A stretch of DNA of 64,000 nucleotides from Marinirhabdus sp963799365 (lineage in GTDB: Bacteria; Bacteroidota; Bacteroidia; Flavobacteriales; Flavobacteriaceae): NCBI GenBank assembly GCA_963799365.1, contig CAWCWV010000015.1, positions 1-64,000 on the forward strand, read 5' to 3'. A model generated the notes under the pieces. That model was given only the letters and a program-made list of their open reading frames with translations. It was not told where the DNA came from and searched no databases. How positions within the stretch are numbered: the stretch's first letter is position 1; the number at the start of each line of letters is the position of its first letter. The translations under genes and the position numbers were made by a program. Of the stretch, positions 19,288 through 28,349 are shown in pieces.

Positions 19288-20149
19288 GAAAATCAGGGGT
19301 TTCAATAATTGTTCCTGTGGCAATATTGGTTATATCTCCTAAGTCTAGGCTCTCCTGTGTTAATTGTTCTTCACCATTGGTAAAAACAGCATTGTTAACA
19401 AATAAAGCTATACTGCTCGAGAAGGTATACTGGTGTTCAATATAAATTTCTATAATTGTTTCTACTGCTATGGCTGGGTTTAGATAATCTGCGCCAACAT
19501 TTGGATCTGTAATATTATTTTGCGGGTCTATATCATCTTTGGTCGCTTCATTTCTTGTTAAAACACCATCACCATCATCATCCTCGTCTAGGTAATTAGG
19601 GATGCCATCACCATCTGTGTCTAACGGGTTGTCCAAATCGGTGCCAATTTCAACACCTGTAGGTACGTTATCCCCATCATCATCAAAATCGTAATAATTT
19701 AACAGGCCATCCATATCGGTATCAAGGTCACTTTCTATATCTTCTTCAACACTATCATTATCATTAAAAATAGCAGTAACCATAAGGTTTGCTGTGCCAT
19801 CCGTTCCAATATAATCTTGCAATACGATTGAAGAAGTAGGAGGAATGCTATTGCAAAAATAATTTGCAGTTGGCGCGGTATCAAAAGTTCGGTAATTTAT
19901 AAAATTAGCAGTTTCATTTAGTTGAAATTGCAATTCGCTATTTTGTGAAAAAATTCCATCTTCAACAACAATTTGCAGAGAAAGGCTCTCATTACTTGCC
20001 TCATTTATTTTAAAAAAGACCAAACTATTAGCACCTTCGCAAAATTGAAGTGGCGCATCTTCGAAATTAAAACTTGTCACTAGTACATCTCCGTCATCGC
20101 AGGAGTATAAAATTGTTGCAAGTGCTATAAAAACACATAATTTTCGCAT
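19277..20149 (-). CDS. lipoprotein with calcium-binding Asp repeats
   Basis: About 290 residues. The lipoprotein signal MRKLCVFIALATILYSC puts the lipidated cysteine at position 17 before DDGD. The middle third holds thrombospondin type-3-like repeats, with DTDMDGLLNYYD, DFDDDGDNVP, DTDGDGIPNYLD and DEDDDGDGVLT motifs that usually bind calcium on extracellular proteins. N- and C-terminal parts are not recognised. An alternative start two codons upstream is possible. Probable surface-exposed protein. Confidence 0.8.
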   Translation of the reverse strand: MRKLCVFIALATILYSCDDGDVLVTSFNFEDAPLQFCEGANSLVFFKINEASNESLSLQIVVEDGIFSQNSELQFQLNETANFINYRTFDTAPTANYFCNSIPPTSSIVLQDYIGTDGTANLMVTAIFNDNDSVEEDIESDLDTDMDGLLNYYDFDDDGDNVPTGVEIGTDLDNPLDTDGDGIPNYLDEDDDGDGVLTRNEATKDDIDPQNNITDPNVGADYLNPAIAVETIIEIYIEHQYTFSSSIALFVNNAVFTNGEEQLTQESLDLGDITNIATGTIIETPDFPRL

Positions 20150-20223
20150 AAACATAGTTGTTTAGTAGGGTAAAGAAACGTAATTCTTTGCAATTTAGCA
20201 TTACTTAATTTTATATAAAAATG

Positions 20224-20231
20224 TATTTTTG
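20224..20231 (+). promoter_or_regulatory. -7 box before the cysteine desulfurase
   Basis: TATTTTTG matches TAnnTTTG. A -33 TTG at normal distance is not evident. The next ATG, of a 15-codon frame at 20237, lies 6 bases downstream, close to where transcription would begin. Confidence 0.45.
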
Positions 20232-20236
20232 CGAGT

Positions 20237-20284
20237 ATGAAATTTCTATTAGCATTTTGTAATGCAATCGCAATAACTAAATAG
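20237..20284 (+). CDS. possible 15-residue leader peptide
   Basis: The frame MKFLLAFCNAIAITK-stop lies between a -7 promoter box and the cysteine desulfurase gene, 38 bases upstream of its ATG. It is signal-like and contains one cysteine. No clear terminator hairpin follows, so an attenuation role is only a guess; chance is quite possible. Confidence 0.25.
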   Translation: MKFLLAFCNAIAITK

Positions 20285-20322
20285 GGCATTTTATCTTCCT
20301 ATGTATTCAATATTATATTAAA

Positions 20323-21471
20323 ATGAAAAAAGTATATTTAGATAACGCTGCTACAACCCAATTGCGAAGCGAAGTAATTCGTTGTATTTCTGAAGTATTA
20401 AAAACCGAATACGGCAACCCGTCTTCTACTCATGCCTATGGAAGATCGGCAAAGTCTTTATTGGAGAATGCCCGAAAAGACATCGCAAAGCATTTAAATG
20501 TAACAGCTGCCGAAATTATTTTTACCTCTGGAGGTACCGAAGCTGACAACTTAATTTTGAATAGCTGTGTACGAGATCTTGGGGTTACAAGGATTATTTC
20601 CAGTAAAATTGAGCACCACGCTGTTCTTCACGCAATAAACGAGTTAAAAGAAAAACACGAAATTGAAGTAGCTCACGTGCAACTTGATGATTGTGGCCAG
20701 GTTGACTACGAACATTTAGAAAAATTGCTTAGTGATACCAGTCACAAAACATTGGTAAGCCTAATGCACATTAATAACGAAGTGGGGAATGTACTGGATA
20801 TAAAAAGGACTGCGCAGCTTTGCGAAAATTATAAGTCACTTTTTCATAGTGATACAGTACAGTCCGTAGGACATTATGAAATAGATTTTGCTGAAATCCC
20901 CATTCATTTTGCAGCGGTTGCAGCACATAAATTTCACGGTCCTAAAGGAGCTGGTTTTGCATTTGTACGTAAAAACACAGGATTAAAACCGTTAATTTTT
21001 GGTGGTTCACAAGAAAGAGGGCTACGTGCTGGTACTGAAGCAGTATACGCCATTGCCGGTATGGCGGAAGCATTAAAAATTTCTTACCAAAACTTAGAAA
21101 AAGAGCGCACATATATAACTGACCTTAAAGACTATTTCAAAGAAAAACTTTCTACTGAAATTCCTGGAGTAAAATTTAACGGTTCTTGCGATGACAATAC
21201 CCGTAGTACCTATACTTTATTGAACGTTTGCTTGCCTATTCCCCCAGAGAAATCTATGATGTTATTGTTTCAGTTGGATTTGCACGGTATTGCTTGCTCT
21301 AAAGGAAGTGCTTGCCAGAGTGGTAGCGGAAAGGGTTCTCACGTGCTTGCTGAAATTCTTTCAGAAGATGATATGATTAAACCTTCTATTCGTTTTTCAT
21401 TTTCTAGTTTCAATACTAAAGAGGAAATGGATTATGTGGTGGATATTTTAAAAACATTTATCGTTGGCTAA
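20323..21471 (+). CDS. cysteine desulfurase (NifS/IscS type)
   Basis: A PLP enzyme of 382 residues that moves sulfur from cysteine to an enzyme persulfide for Fe-S clusters or thiolation. It shows YLDNAATT at the N-terminus, SGGTEADNL (69-77), the PLP lysine K203 in AAHKFHGPKG, the arginine block RGLRAGTE, and the catalytic cysteine C331 in GSACQSGSG. No Fe-S scaffold gene is next to it, so I leave the symbol open between nifS and iscS. Confidence 0.93.
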   Translation: MKKVYLDNAATTQLRSEVIRCISEVLKTEYGNPSSTHAYGRSAKSLLENARKDIAKHLNVTAAEIIFTSGGTEADNLILNSCVRDLGVTRIISSKIEHHAVLHAINELKEKHEIEVAHVQLDDCGQVDYEHLEKLLSDTSHKTLVSLMHINNEVGNVLDIKRTAQLCENYKSLFHSDTVQSVGHYEIDFAEIPIHFAAVAAHKFHGPKGAGFAFVRKNTGLKPLIFGGSQERGLRAGTEAVYAIAGMAEALKISYQNLEKERTYITDLKDYFKEKLSTEIPGVKFNGSCDDNTRSTYTLLNVCLPIPPEKSMMLLFQLDLHGIACSKGSACQSGSGKGSHVLAEILSEDDMIKPSIRFSFSSFNTKEEMDYVVDILKTFIVG

Positions 21472-21538
21472 GCAAACGAGATTTCTACTTAGGACTACTG
21501 CTGAAATTTAGTATCTTCGAAATTCTAAAATTTCAGTT

Positions 21539-22054
21539 ATGAAAACCACCCAACTTTCAGAAAAAGAATTTAATTCCTACTATAAGAATTATGTAGATAG
21601 GGCGCTGGAAAAACCATTATTACAGGGTTTTTCTGAAGGAATGATAGAAACTCACGAGTTTTTCGAGGCAATTCCTGAAGCAAAACTTGAATACCGTTAC
21701 GAAGAGGGCAAATGGACTCCAAAAGAAATTCTCTTACACCTAATTGACACTGAACGTGTTTTTGCCTACCGTGCCTTACAATTTGCAAGGGCTAAAAATG
21801 TGGAAATTAGGGGTTTTGATCAAGATGAATTTGCTGCAAATTCAAAAGCTAATGAGAGAACCCTAGAGAACTTGTTAGATGAATATATTGCAGTACGTAA
21901 AGCAACTATTGTATTATTTAAAACTTTTTCTGAAGAAATATTAGAGCGAATTGGGGTTGCCAGCAATTTCCCCCTTTCTGTGCGGGCTGCGGGTTTCATA
22001 ATTTGTGGTCATGAAAAACATCACATAGCAGTGATAAAAGCGTATTACTTATAA
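21539..22054 (+). CDS. DinB-family protein
   Basis: 171 residues forming a predicted four-helix bundle. The metal-binding histidines of the DinB/YfiT superfamily are present: H67 in LLHLIDTER, and H158 and H162 in GHEKHH. Relatives include bacillithiol- or mycothiol-related transferases, but this member's activity is unknown. The next gene starts directly after its stop, so they are likely cotranscribed. Confidence 0.85.
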   Translation: MKTTQLSEKEFNSYYKNYVDRALEKPLLQGFSEGMIETHEFFEAIPEAKLEYRYEEGKWTPKEILLHLIDTERVFAYRALQFARAKNVEIRGFDQDEFAANSKANERTLENLLDEYIAVRKATIVLFKTFSEEILERIGVASNFPLSVRAAGFIICGHEKHHIAVIKAYYL

Positions 22055-22987
22055 ATGAAACTTCTCAAACTTCTTAAGAATACTGCTAAAAGCTGGGATA
22101 AAAACGATCCCTGGGCTCAAAGTGCTACCATTGCATATTATGCTTTGTTTTCAATACCGTCGCTTTCTATTATTACCGTTTATATTGCTGGAATTTTTCT
22201 GGGAAGGGAAGCGGTACAAGGAAAAGTAACAGAAGAGATTGGTGGACTAATTGGCAGGGATAGCGCAAAAGCTATTGAAGGAATGATTACCAATGCTGCC
22301 TTAGAGGAAAATTCTGTAATTGCCATTGTTGTAGGGGTAAGTATCTTAATTTTCGGAGCAACAGGGGTATTTTTTCAACTACAAAAGGCATTGAATAAAG
22401 TCTGGAGTGTACAACCCAAAAAAGCATCCTTCATAACAACATTAAAAAAAAGAGCTACTTCCTTCGGGGTTATACTCGCTATTGGACTGTTGTTACTTAT
22501 TTCCTTATTGTTATCTGCCGTTATTTCTGCTTTTAGTGATGTTATTGCGAGTTATTATACCGAGACTTCTACCACTATTGTTGAAATATTAAATTTTGGG
22601 ATTACCCAATTTTTTATCTGGTCATTGTTTGCTACAATATATACAGTACTTCCTGATGTTAAAATTAAATGGAAGACTACGCTTTTAGGGGCCCTGTTAG
22701 CATCTTTATTGTTTCTATTTGGTAAATATGCTTTGGGTTACTATTTTTCTAAAGCAAACCCAGGTTCTGTGTATGGTGCTGCTGGTAGTGTTGTAATTAT
22801 ATTGTTGTGGGTATATTATACGTGTTTGATATTATTTTTTGGAGCCGAATTTATAAAAAATTGGGCGTTATTGAAAGGTATAAAATTGAAACCCACTGCA
22901 AATGCCACCTTTTATATTGAAAAAGAACTAGAAGAGTATGAGACCTATAAAAAGAAAGTTGACGATGGTAACATTCCAAATGATTAA
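22055..22987 (+). CDS. YihY/BrkB family membrane protein
   Basis: 310 residues. Residues about 25-270 contain six hydrophobic segments with the family hallmarks AQSATIAYYALFSIPSL near the N-terminus, GATGVFFQLQKALNKVW in the middle and AAGSVVIILLWVYYTCLILFFGAE near the end. Formerly called ribonuclease BN by mistake; the true function is unresolved, possibly transport. The C-terminal tail is charged and cytoplasmic. It begins 1 base after the DinB-family stop codon. Confidence 0.9.
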   Translation: MKLLKLLKNTAKSWDKNDPWAQSATIAYYALFSIPSLSIITVYIAGIFLGREAVQGKVTEEIGGLIGRDSAKAIEGMITNAALEENSVIAIVVGVSILIFGATGVFFQLQKALNKVWSVQPKKASFITTLKKRATSFGVILAIGLLLLISLLLSAVISAFSDVIASYYTETSTTIVEILNFGITQFFIWSLFATIYTVLPDVKIKWKTTLLGALLASLLFLFGKYALGYYFSKANPGSVYGAAGSVVIILLWVYYTCLILFFGAEFIKNWALLKGIKLKPTANATFYIEKELEEYETYKKKVDDGNIPND

Positions 22988-23112
22988 TTTTTCCAATCCT
23001 TCGCAAACCCTTAACAAACTTTAATATAAGCTTAGTATCCAACTTTTGGTCTTAGTCCATTAACGCTGTATATTGTTATAAACAAATTAGTAATTAAAAA
23101 GATAGAAAGATT

Positions 23113-23661
23113 ATGAAAAAGAGAATAGCAATATTAGCAACAAATGGATTTGAAGAAAGTGAATTAACATCTCCTAAGAAAGCAATGGAAGCAGAAGGCT
23201 TCACTGTAGAAATAGTGAGTGAAGAATCTGGAACTATTAAATCTTGGAGTGATGGTAATTGGTCTAACGAATACTTAGTAGATAAAACGTTAGATTCGGT
23301 TTCGGCGAAGGATTATAATGCATTAGTATTACCTGGGGGAGTTATCAATCCAGATAAATTAAGAAGAAATGAGGATGCCTTATTATTTGTTCGCGATTTC
23401 TTTAAGCAAGAAAAGCCAGTAGCCGCCATCTGCCACGCACCGTGGATTCTAATCTCGGCCGATGTGGTGAAAGGAAGAAAAATGACATCGTTCAATTCTA
23501 TTAAAGACGATCTTGTGAACGCAGGAGCTAATTGGGTAGATGAAGAAGTTGTTGTAGATTCAGGATTTGTGACCAGTAGAAATCCGAATGATTTACCAGC
23601 ATTTAATTCAAAATTAATTGAAGAGATCAAAGAGGGCAAACACGAAGAACAACACGCCTAA
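23113..23661 (+). CDS. DJ-1/PfpI family protein
   Basis: 182 residues with one glutamine-amidotransferase-like domain. The nucleophile elbow AAICHAPW has C107 followed by H108, and E15 in GFEESEL is the conserved acid contact. This combination is typical of PfpI/YhbO-type proteins, described as proteases, glyoxalases or deglycases; which activity applies cannot be decided. A strong terminator follows. Confidence 0.9.
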   Translation: MKKRIAILATNGFEESELTSPKKAMEAEGFTVEIVSEESGTIKSWSDGNWSNEYLVDKTLDSVSAKDYNALVLPGGVINPDKLRRNEDALLFVRDFFKQEKPVAAICHAPWILISADVVKGRKMTSFNSIKDDLVNAGANWVDEEVVVDSGFVTSRNPNDLPAFNSKLIEEIKEGKHEEQHA

Positions 23662-23679
23662 AAAAAGGTAAATAAATAA

Positions 23680-23710
23680 AAATAGGCTCCTAACAGGGCC
23701 TATTTTTTTT
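23680..23710 (+). terminator. terminator of the DJ-1/PfpI gene
   Basis: AAATAGGC, loop TCCTAACAGG, GCCTATTTTTTTT. The flanking A-run and T-run could also make it work for the convergent gene at 23773. Confidence 0.85.
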
Positions 23711-23772
23711 GATGCTGCCTATCGTATCTCGACAGGCAGGTTAAATTTTTATTTTTTGGTGTTGAGAAAAAT

Positions 23773-24066
23773 CTACTCTTCCTCGCCCAAATGCTTTTTT
23801 GCATCCAGATCTACAATTGTTTCTTGATAATCGCCAGTATCGTAATCATCATCTTCAAAAGCAGCCATAGTATTTTCCAGTTTCGTACTCACTTTTACTA
23901 GATAAATGGTATCGTCTGTTCTAACTTCAACGGCTTCGACAGTTTCATTTTGGGCATTTTTAAATTTAATAATTTGGTCGTCGTCATATCCATAAGGATA
24001 TTTATCAACCAGCATGGAGAGAATTTCTGGGGTTAATTTTCTAAAATCTACAATTACGCGCTTCAT
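23773..24066 (-). CDS. conserved hypothetical acidic protein
   Basis: 97 residues starting MKRVIVDFRKLTPEILSMLV; an earlier in-frame ATG 16 codons upstream has no family-like sequence. The protein is acidic, especially DDDYDTGDY near the end, without signal or membrane segments, so it is cytosolic. Similar small proteins next to aroB are common in Flavobacteria in my recollection, but I know no function. Likely cotranscribed with aroB. Confidence 0.7.
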   Translation of the reverse strand: MKRVIVDFRKLTPEILSMLVDKYPYGYDDDQIIKFKNAQNETVEAVEVRTDDTIYLVKVSTKLENTMAAFEDDDYDTGDYQETIVDLDAKKHLGEEE

Positions 24067-24131
24067 TATAAAGGTTTGATGGTTTATTGTTTCGTTTGGG
24101 TAAATGTAAAACACTTAAGATTAACTCAAAA

Positions 24132-25207
24132 TTAATTTTTGAAGTTTTTATAAAAATTAAATGCATTACGAATCAATTCATTAGCTACTTGTTGATCTAT
24201 TACGTAACTATTAAAATCTTCTAGGAGCACAAAATTTACATTTCCGTGGCTGTTTTTCTTGTCAAATTTTAAAAGCTGAATGATCTGTTCTATGTCATTT
24301 TCAGAAAAATCGTAGCGTTTATATATCGAAAGTAATGTTTTTGTGGTTTCCTGTAATTTTTTCTCTGGAAAGTTTTTTAATGCTGCAGAAAGATAATTCG
24401 CTAAAATCATTCCTATTGCGATAGCTTCCCCGTGTAACAAGGTTTGCTTTTCAGAATTTTCTAAAGTGTAAGATTCTATGGCATGTCCTAATGTATGTCC
24501 ATAATTCAAGGTTTTACGAATGCTTTTTTCAGTGGGATCTTTGGTAACCACTTCATTTTTAATTTCGATAGATTGCCAGATAAAATTTTCTGTTGAAATT
24601 TCATTTGTTACATCAAAATCTCTAAGGTCATTCCAGTATTCTTCAGAAGCAATTAAACCGTGTTTTAGCATTTCGGCATAACCAGAAGTAATTTGTTCTT
24701 TGGGTAATGTTTTTAAAAATTTCACAAAAACTAAAACCACCAGCGGATTGCGAATTACACCTACCTGATTCTTTATATGTCCTAAATCCACACCATTTTT
24801 CCCCCAACCGAAGCATCTACCATCGCCAATAGTGATGTAGGGATATTTATAAACTCAATTCCTCGTTTAAAAGTACTAGCCACAAACCCACCCAAATCTG
24901 TAACAACACCGCCACCTAGGTTAATTAGCAGACTATTTCTGTCTGCACCTAGTTCGCTTAGTTTTTGCCAAACGGCAGTACAGGTGCTAATTGTTTTATG
25001 TGATTCCCCCGATGAAATTACAATAGTTTGAAATGTAAGATTAACAGGAAAATGCTTTTCAAAAATAGGCAAACAATATTTTTTTGTATTTTCATCTACT
25101 AGAACGAATACTTTTGAAGGTTTAAGATATTCCAAAGTTTCTTGCAAAACATTCCAAACCGAAGTACCACAAAAAACCGATCCTCTTTCTTTTTTAATTT
25201 TCTTCAT
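24132..25207 (-). pseudogene. aroB: 3-dehydroquinate synthase, frameshifted
   Basis: AroB makes 3-dehydroquinate in the shikimate pathway. The N-terminal part (141 codons) contains INLGGGVVTDLGGFVA and TSLLAMVDASVGGK, then leaves frame with MVWI-stop. The rest continues in another frame as VDLGHIKNQVGVIRNP... KHGLIASEEYW... LNYGHTLGHAIE. Intact family members read GGKTGVDLGHIKN at the junction; here the bases give GGA-AAA-AT-GGT, one base short of GGA-AAA-ACT-GGT. The site (24795-24805) is next to a T5 and C5 run. Either the gene is newly broken, making the cell depend on aromatic compounds, or the assembly has a homopolymer error. I favour the latter since both halves are otherwise well conserved. 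Confidence 0.88.
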
Positions 25208-25246
25208 ACGTTTTACGTTGCCCTTTGTTAAGTTTAATTACCTATT

Positions 25247-25277
25247 GCACTTCGGTGGGTAAATCTACTTATATTTG
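25247..25277 (+). promoter_or_regulatory. promoter of the proline dehydrogenase gene
   Basis: TTG (25247-25249), a 20-base spacer and TATATTTG (25270-25277). Predicted transcription start is about 25283, 14 bases before the ATG at 25297. This also rules out the more upstream frame start at 25225. Confidence 0.8.
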
Positions 25278-25296
25278 CGCATATTTTTCTCCAAAT

Positions 25297-26469
25297 ATGA
25301 CAACAAATCCTATTTTTAATAATACCGAAACTGCATTTAAGCTTAAGACAGATTCACAATTAGAACGCGCATATTTTCTTTTCAAAATGATTGCTAATGA
25401 ACCATTGGTTCGTATAGGTACCGCAGCTACAAAATTTGCGCTCAACTTGCATTTACCGGTAGAAGGATTAATTAGATCTACAGTTTTTGACCATTTTTGT
25501 GGTGGTGTAAATGAAGAGGATTGCCTGCCTGTGGTAGATAGTTTGTTTGACGTTGGCGTAAACTCTATATTGGATTTTTCTGTAGAAGGAAAAGAAGAGG
25601 ATGCCCAGTTTGATGCTACTTTGGCGAAAGTAATAGAACTTACCAAGTTTGCAGAACATAAAGATGCCATGCCGTTTTCAGTTTTTAAACCAACTGGATT
25701 GGGTCGATTTAAAATCTGGGAGAAAGTTTCGGCAAAAGAAACTCTTAGCGAAATTGAAAAAACACGTTGGCAACGTATCCAACAGCGGTATGATGAGGTT
25801 TGCAAAGTGGCGCATGATTGTTCTATTTCATTGTTAATAGATGGTGAAGAATCTTGGATGCAAGACGCAGCCGATGAGCTTTGTGAAGCAATGATGGAAA
25901 AGTATAATAAAAAAACGCCTATAGTTTTTAATACGTTGCAATGTTACCGTTGGGATAGATTAGACTATTTAAAAGAAGCTCATAAACGTGCCAAAGCCGG
26001 AGGTTATAAGTTAGGTTTTAAAGTTGTGCGTGGTGCTTATATGGAAAAAGAAAACGACCGTGCCGAAGAAAAAGGGTATCTAACTCCAATTTGTGCAAGC
26101 AAACAAGCCACAGACGAGCATTTTAATGCTGTAATGCAATACATTTTGGACAATCTTCAAGATATTTCACTCTTTTTAGGGACGCATAACGAGAATAGTA
26201 ATTATTTGGCACTAGAAATTATTGATGCCAAAGGATTAATGAAAAACGATTCCCGAATATGGTTTGGGCAATTATATGGTATGAGCGATCACATAAGCTA
26301 CAATCTTGCCGAAGCCGGTTTTAATGTGGCAAAGTATATACCGTTTGGACCTGTGAAGGACGTAATGCCATATTTAATAAGACGTGCCGAAGAAAACACA
26401 TCGGTTGCTGGACAAACCAGTCGTGAACTAACCTTATTAAAAAAGGAGAAGCAACGCAGAGGGATTTAA
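25297..26469 (+). CDS. proline dehydrogenase
   Basis: An FAD enzyme (390 residues) that oxidises proline to pyrroline-5-carboxylate at the membrane. It is a single-domain form, without the aldehyde dehydrogenase half of PutA. Seen: KPTGLGRF for the first barrel strands, FKVVRGAYMEKE with the substrate-binding arginine region, LGTHNENS, QLYGMSDHIS and the C-terminal YLIRRAEENTSV, which carries the paired arginines that grip proline. Start MTTNPIFNN follows the promoter; 24 further codons upstream are promoter DNA. Product enters the same pool as RocD. Confidence 0.92.
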   Translation: MTTNPIFNNTETAFKLKTDSQLERAYFLFKMIANEPLVRIGTAATKFALNLHLPVEGLIRSTVFDHFCGGVNEEDCLPVVDSLFDVGVNSILDFSVEGKEEDAQFDATLAKVIELTKFAEHKDAMPFSVFKPTGLGRFKIWEKVSAKETLSEIEKTRWQRIQQRYDEVCKVAHDCSISLLIDGEESWMQDAADELCEAMMEKYNKKTPIVFNTLQCYRWDRLDYLKEAHKRAKAGGYKLGFKVVRGAYMEKENDRAEEKGYLTPICASKQATDEHFNAVMQYILDNLQDISLFLGTHNENSNYLALEIIDAKGLMKNDSRIWFGQLYGMSDHISYNLAEAGFNVAKYIPFGPVKDVMPYLIRRAEENTSVAGQTSRELTLLKKEKQRRGI

Positions 26470-26480
26470 ATGAAGAAAAG

Positions 26481-26508
26481 GAAATTAGAAGAACGAAATT
26501 AGAAATTC
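26481..26508. repeat. heptad repeats, GAAATTA type
   Basis: GAAATTA, GAAGAAC, GAAATTA, GAAATTC in unbroken 7-bp phase behind the proline dehydrogenase stop. The string ACGAAATTAG recurs, on the other strand, near 59453. Confidence 0.7.
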
Positions 26509-26627
26509 AAACTCTATCTCTCTGTAAACTTTGTGCCTACTTCTTGTCCTCTGTGGTTAAATGAAGGGATTTGTTTTGAGTTTATTGAGGAAATAAGTTG
26601 ACAAATTGATTTTTCTCGTTTTTTGCA

Positions 26628-26690
26628 ACTCAATACTCAATACTCAATACTCAAGACTCAAGACTCACCACTCACCACTCACCACGAACC
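26628..26690. repeat. heptad repeats, ACTCAAT type
   Basis: Nine 7-mers with stepwise drift: ACTCAAT three times, ACTCAAG twice, ACTCACC three times, then ACGAACC. They end exactly at the 3' end of the convergent gene. The clustered word changes look like repeated local duplication rather than random drift. Confidence 0.9.
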
Positions 26691-27064
26691 TACTTTACTT
26701 CCTTAATAGCTAGTACTGTAGCAGTTTTGTTACAATTTTGAATTCGTAGCTGAATGTTTTTCTCTTGTACCTTTCCATCTATCAAATAAATCTTACAGGA
26801 ATCTAATTTTCTATCAGTTTCAGAGAAATCTACATCCGCTTTTTTCAAAATGGTTCGGATGCCTGCAGTATCTAGCTGAAATTTATTCCGCATTATATCG
26901 CTTTCAGCAGAAAACTCAATTTTTTTAGTACGTATATCTTTTAAGGTCCGAGCATCAAAACCATAATCACAACTGGTTTTTTTACCACCTAAAAAGAAAA
27001 ATAAAAGAATGAGACCTACAATAAAACCTGCGCCGTAGTAGGCGAAACGCTGGATTACCTTCAT
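26690..27064 (-). CDS. membrane-anchored conserved protein (DUF4258-like)
   Basis: 124 residues from MKVIQRFAYYGAGF. One N-terminal transmembrane helix (about 8-27) is followed by GGKKTSCDYGFDARTLKDIR, a conserved-looking block, and a small alpha/beta domain. I recall this block as DUF4258 in Flavobacteria, but I cannot verify it. The start lies 13 bases after the alanine dehydrogenase stop, so the two are probably cotranscribed. Function unknown. Confidence 0.7.
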   Translation of the reverse strand: MKVIQRFAYYGAGFIVGLILLFFFLGGKKTSCDYGFDARTLKDIRTKKIEFSAESDIMRNKFQLDTAGIRTILKKADVDFSETDRKLDSCKIYLIDGKVQEKNIQLRIQNCNKTATVLAIKEVK

Positions 27065-27077
27065 GAAAATATTGCTT

Positions 27078-28277
27078 TTAATGTATGAGCAAATTAATAT
27101 CGCTCCAGGACATATCAAACCAATCTGCCACGGCTTTGTTGGTTAAAATGCCGCGGTAAAAATACAAACCATTTCGCAGACCTCCGTCAAAACGAATGGC
27201 ATTTTCTAGCCCGCCATTTTCAGCAATATCTAGCAAATAGGGCGTAAAAATATTACTTATAGAGATAGATGCGGTTTTAGGATACCGTGCAGGAATATTT
27301 GGGACGCCATAGTGGATAACTCCATTTGTTATCTGTGTTGGTGAATCGTGGGAGGTAACTTCTGTAGTCTCAAAACAACCACCCATATCTACGCTAACAT
27401 CAATAATTACAGCGCCTTTTTTCATATTTTCCACCATAGTTTTGGTGACAATAATTGGAGATCTATTTTTTCCTCTAACAGCACCAATAGCCACATCGCA
27501 ACGACGAAGCGCTTTTAATAAATTTTTTGGCTGAATGGTAGAGGTGTATAAAGGCCTGCCAACATTGGCTTGCAAGGTGCGAAGTTTTGTTAAGGAGCTA
27601 TCAAACACCTTCACGCTTGCCCCCAATCCTAAAGCCGATCTAACTGCAAATTCACCTACGGTTCCTGCGCCAATTACTACAACTTCAACAGGTGGTACGC
27701 CACTAATATTTCCGAAAAGGAGTCCGTTTCCTTTTTTTGCATTTACCATTAATTCTGAAGCAATGAGCACAGCGGCTGTTCCTGCGATTTCGCTTAGCGC
27801 CTTTACAGCAGGATAAGTATGGTCTTCATCTTTAATAAATTCGAAACCTAATGCTGTTATTTTTTTCTTTGTGAGGGCTTTAAAGTAAGATTGTTGTCTG
27901 GTTTTAAGCTGAAGGGCAGATATAAGTACCGTTTTAGGCTTCATAAGCTCCAATTCATCTAGTGTAGGCGGTTCTACTTTTAATATCATTGGGCAACCAA
28001 AAACCTGTTGTTTATCACTGGTGATTTTTGCGCCAGCTTCACTATACTCATTGTCGCTAAAACCAGCTTCTTCCCCTGCACCTTTTTCTACTAAAATCCT
28101 ATGTCCGTGGGCTACAATGGCACCAACGGCATCTGGGGTTAAGCAAATACGCTTTTCTTGAAAATAGGTTTCCTTTGGAAGACCAATAAATAATTCACCT
28201 TTTTGGGCAGTAATTTCCAATTTTTCTTCCTGCGGAAGTAATTGTGCCATGGTAAAAGGGGAGGAGGGTTGTTGCAT
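27078..28277 (-). CDS. ald: alanine dehydrogenase
   Basis: An NAD-dependent enzyme (399 residues) interconverting alanine with pyruvate and ammonia. The N-terminal domain has IGLPKETYFQEKRICLTPDAV, with the KR pair that binds substrate. The Rossmann motif VVVIGAGTVGEFAVRSALGLGASV lies in the centre (about 197-219), and VDMGGCFETTE with HYGVPNIPARYPKTAS towards the end match the AlaDH/PNT family. The Bacteroidota type carries an N-terminal extension of about 30 residues, seen here as SPFTMAQLLPQEEKLE, so the first ATG is kept. Confidence 0.9.
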   Translation of the reverse strand: MQQPSSPFTMAQLLPQEEKLEITAQKGELFIGLPKETYFQEKRICLTPDAVGAIVAHGHRILVEKGAGEEAGFSDNEYSEAGAKITSDKQQVFGCPMILKVEPPTLDELELMKPKTVLISALQLKTRQQSYFKALTKKKITALGFEFIKDEDHTYPAVKALSEIAGTAAVLIASELMVNAKKGNGLLFGNISGVPPVEVVVIGAGTVGEFAVRSALGLGASVKVFDSSLTKLRTLQANVGRPLYTSTIQPKNLLKALRRCDVAIGAVRGKNRSPIIVTKTMVENMKKGAVIIDVSVDMGGCFETTEVTSHDSPTQITNGVIHYGVPNIPARYPKTASISISNIFTPYLLDIAENGGLENAIRFDGGLRNGLYFYRGILTNKAVADWFDMSWSDINLLIH

Positions 28278-28312
28278 AGTTTTTAGGTTGGTAGCACCAA
28301 GTTACGTATATA

Positions 28313-28340
28313 ATTCTGAATTCTAAATTCTGATTTTATA
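28313..28340. repeat. heptad repeats, ATTCTGA type
   Basis: ATTCTGA, ATTCTAA, ATTCTGA, TTTTATA between the ald start and the gene ending at 28350. Confidence 0.65.
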
Positions 28341-28349
28341 ATTTATCTC

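Noticed and set aside
25225..25296. A longer N-terminus of proline dehydrogenase.
   Set aside because: The segment contains the TTG and TATATTTG promoter boxes, so it is not translated.
25269..25805. A 178-codon minus-strand frame opposite proline dehydrogenase, and similar long frames opposite his and lpx genes.
   Set aside because: They mirror codons of strongly conserved genes and their translations show no domain.
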